A stretch of 64,000 nucleotides of DNA, taken from assembly GCA_025057015.1 (NCBI GenBank), contig JANWYG010000003.1, positions 62,001 to 126,000 on the forward strand, in the 5' to 3' direction. The DNA is from Blastocatellia bacterium. GTDB lineage: Bacteria > Acidobacteriota > Blastocatellia > Chloracidobacteriales > JADJPF01. Under the pieces are notes generated by a model, which saw only the letters and a list, made by a program, of their open reading frames with translations, had not been told where the DNA came from and ran no database searches. Position 1 is the first letter of the stretch. Every line of letters starts with the position of its first letter. The translations under genes and the position numbers were made by a program. Positions 62,981 to 64,000 of this stretch are shown here, piece after piece.

Positions 62981-63770
62981 GAAAGTACCTCGAACAGTTA
63001 GATACATGCATGATTACCAGTAGAGCTAGCAGTATCGTAATGAATACTCCTGCCCAACCCATCGTCTTCTCGCCTATATGGAAGGTCATCGATAAGTTAA
63101 AAATCAGTATGCCAAAATAAAGCCCTACGACACCAAGCGGCTTGAACCTGTATTCAAGTATACCTGCTGTATCTGCTTTTAACTTGCTTTCTAAGAACGT
63201 GTATGTCCGAATTATGAAGACACATACGATGTACCAACCGACAAAGTTGGCTATAGTTACGCCGAAATAGTCACCTTCGTTGGGATAATAGTATATCTTG
63301 CCGAGAAACCAACGCTCGCCTTGTAGCGCTACTGGATCGATTATGATGTCTAGATAGGTCATTAGTAGCCCAGCAAGAAGGGAGGTCCAGTAGCTGCGCC
63401 TCAACTTTTCGTTAGAAATTAGCCTGACTTCCCATCGCAGTATCCTGAGCGGTGAGCGTAACAGCACGGCTAGCTCATAACTTACGTACGAGAGAAAGGT
63501 AAACGATAGAGAATCCATAAATGGTACGCCAGCTATCCATAACTCTTTGTCAATCGTAGCAGGGATATAGTAGTACTGTCCGAAGGGGAAGCCGTAGCGT
63601 ATCGAACACCACTCGCAGCTGAAAGCTATGAAATAGGCTATGCAGCTATAAAGTAGCGTTCGCTTCCATCCTATCGTGGTGATTGCCAGAAACAGATAAA
63701 CGGCTAGGAAAATAAAGACATATGGCCGCAGCGTCAGCGTGCCCCAAAGTAACCTGAGGGTTTCAGGCAT
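62964..63770 (-). CDS. CruF/DUF422-type carotenoid biosynthesis membrane protein
   Basis: 268 residues with about seven membrane helices. Diagnostic stretch FSCEWCSIRYGFPFGQYYYI and DSLSFTFLSYVSYELAVLL match the DUF422 carotenoid family, whose characterised members (CruF, bacterioruberin hydratase) add water to carotenoid ends. Its start overlaps the end of squalene-hopene cyclase by 8 bases, so the two are translationally linked; they may be isoprenoid-membrane genes acting together. Confidence 0.88.
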   Translation of the reverse strand: MPETLRLLWGTLTLRPYVFIFLAVYLFLAITTIGWKRTLLYSCIAYFIAFSCEWCSIRYGFPFGQYYYIPATIDKELWIAGVPFMDSLSFTFLSYVSYELAVLLRSPLRILRWEVRLISNEKLRRSYWTSLLAGLLMTYLDIIIDPVALQGERWFLGKIYYYPNEGDYFGVTIANFVGWYIVCVFIIRTYTFLESKLKADTAGILEYRFKPLGVVGLYFGILIFNLSMTFHIGEKTMGWAGVFITILLALLVIMHVSNCSRYFRGEQG

Positions 63771-64000
63771 TCAGGTATCTCCCCAAAGCCATCAGCGGAA
63801 AGTGGTTTCTGTACAGATGATAGTTAATATAGAAATGACCAGGAAAGCCAGTACCGGTGAACTCGCGTTCGATCCAACAGCCTTCGGGAGTTTGTGTTTC
63901 AGCTAAGTATTCTATCCCGCGCCTTACGGCTTCCGAGCGTGCTTCTCCAGCGGCTATGAGTCCGAGTATTGCCCAAGCAGTTTGTGAAGCCGTGCTTTTA
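63763..64000 (-). CDS. shc: Squalene-hopene cyclase, partial (N-terminal part outside window)
   Basis: Only the last 78 residues are in the window; translation from 63999 down to the TGA at 63763-63765 gives KSTASQTAWAILGLIAAGEA, later QTPEGCWIEREFTGTGFPGH and YHLYRNHFPLMALGRYLNA. The QxxxxxW repeat and FTGTGFP end are diagnostic of squalene/hopene cyclases. It makes hopanoids from squalene, membrane-stiffening lipids. The DxDD catalytic motif lies outside. Confidence 0.93.
   Translation of the reverse strand, partial: KSTASQTAWAILGLIAAGEARSEAVRRGIEYLAETQTPEGCWIEREFTGTGFPGHFYINYHLYRNHFPLMALGRYLNA

Overview
The window is about 64 kb of bacterial chromosome at an estimated 45% G+C. The best guess for the host is a member of the Acidobacteriota. 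The main reasons are an Oar-type TonB-dependent receptor with a carboxypeptidase-like N-terminal domain, three DUF4388-type signalling proteins, Ser/Thr kinases with an N-terminal zinc ribbon or short form, abundant FG-GAP/VCBS and BNR proteins, and squalene-hopene cyclase next to a CruF/DUF422 carotenoid protein. The housekeeping genes serS, rnpB, selC and rpoA argue for a chromosome rather than a plasmid. The taxonomic call is an inference from gene content.

Layout. 1-3.2 kb: partial serS, a small gene, and two unrecognised nucleic-acid-binding-type proteins (zinc ribbon plus tandem HTH-like units; HARE-HTH). 3.5-9.4 kb: thioesterase, a lipoprotein, a seven-repeat FG-GAP protein and a parA-parB pair of the type I associate with cyanobacterial plasmids. 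Three identical-arm inverted repeats (TTGAATCACA-N4-TGTGATTCAA) sit in this segment and are candidate non-canonical parS sites. 9.5-22.5 kb: membrane proteins, PlsC, DUF4388/J-domain/TPR proteins, a kinase with STAS protein, an amidotransferase, a nitroreductase and LpxI. 22.6-34.8 kb: the Oar-type receptor, TM2 protein, CPA2 antiporter, ATP-grasp enzyme, a 1380-residue VCBS/Ig/NHL surface protein and a thioredoxin-fold protein.

34.8-43.8 kb: a complete type I-E CRISPR-Cas system in E. coli-like order (cas3-cse1-cse2-cas7-cas5-cas6e-cas1-cas2-leader-array) on the minus strand, but with an array of only three repeats and two spacers. 43.9-47.9 kb: a compact bacterial microcompartment (BMC) operon with one hexameric shell protein, an aldehyde dehydrogenase with an unusual C-terminal extension, an unknown protein, and an ACT-domain protein whose N-terminus resembles an encapsulation helix. 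48.1-51.4 kb: a catalytically dead S41 protease homologue, rpoA outside its ribosomal-protein operon, and a Ser/Thr kinase.

51.4-64 kb: a BNR-repeat exported protein, two TPR proteins around the RNase P RNA, tRNA-Sec, an SNase-fold protein with altered active site, an HU protein with a Lys/Pro-rich N-terminal extension, an HD-GYP protein, a coiled-coil zinc-ribbon protein, a SpoIIE-type phosphatase, and a lipid/carotenoid end segment (CruF-like protein overlapping the end of squalene-hopene cyclase).

The most promising leads are the parS-like sites with their plasmid-type ParAB, the minimal BMC operon with its ACT protein, the relocated rpoA, and the DUF4388/J-domain/TPR proteins.
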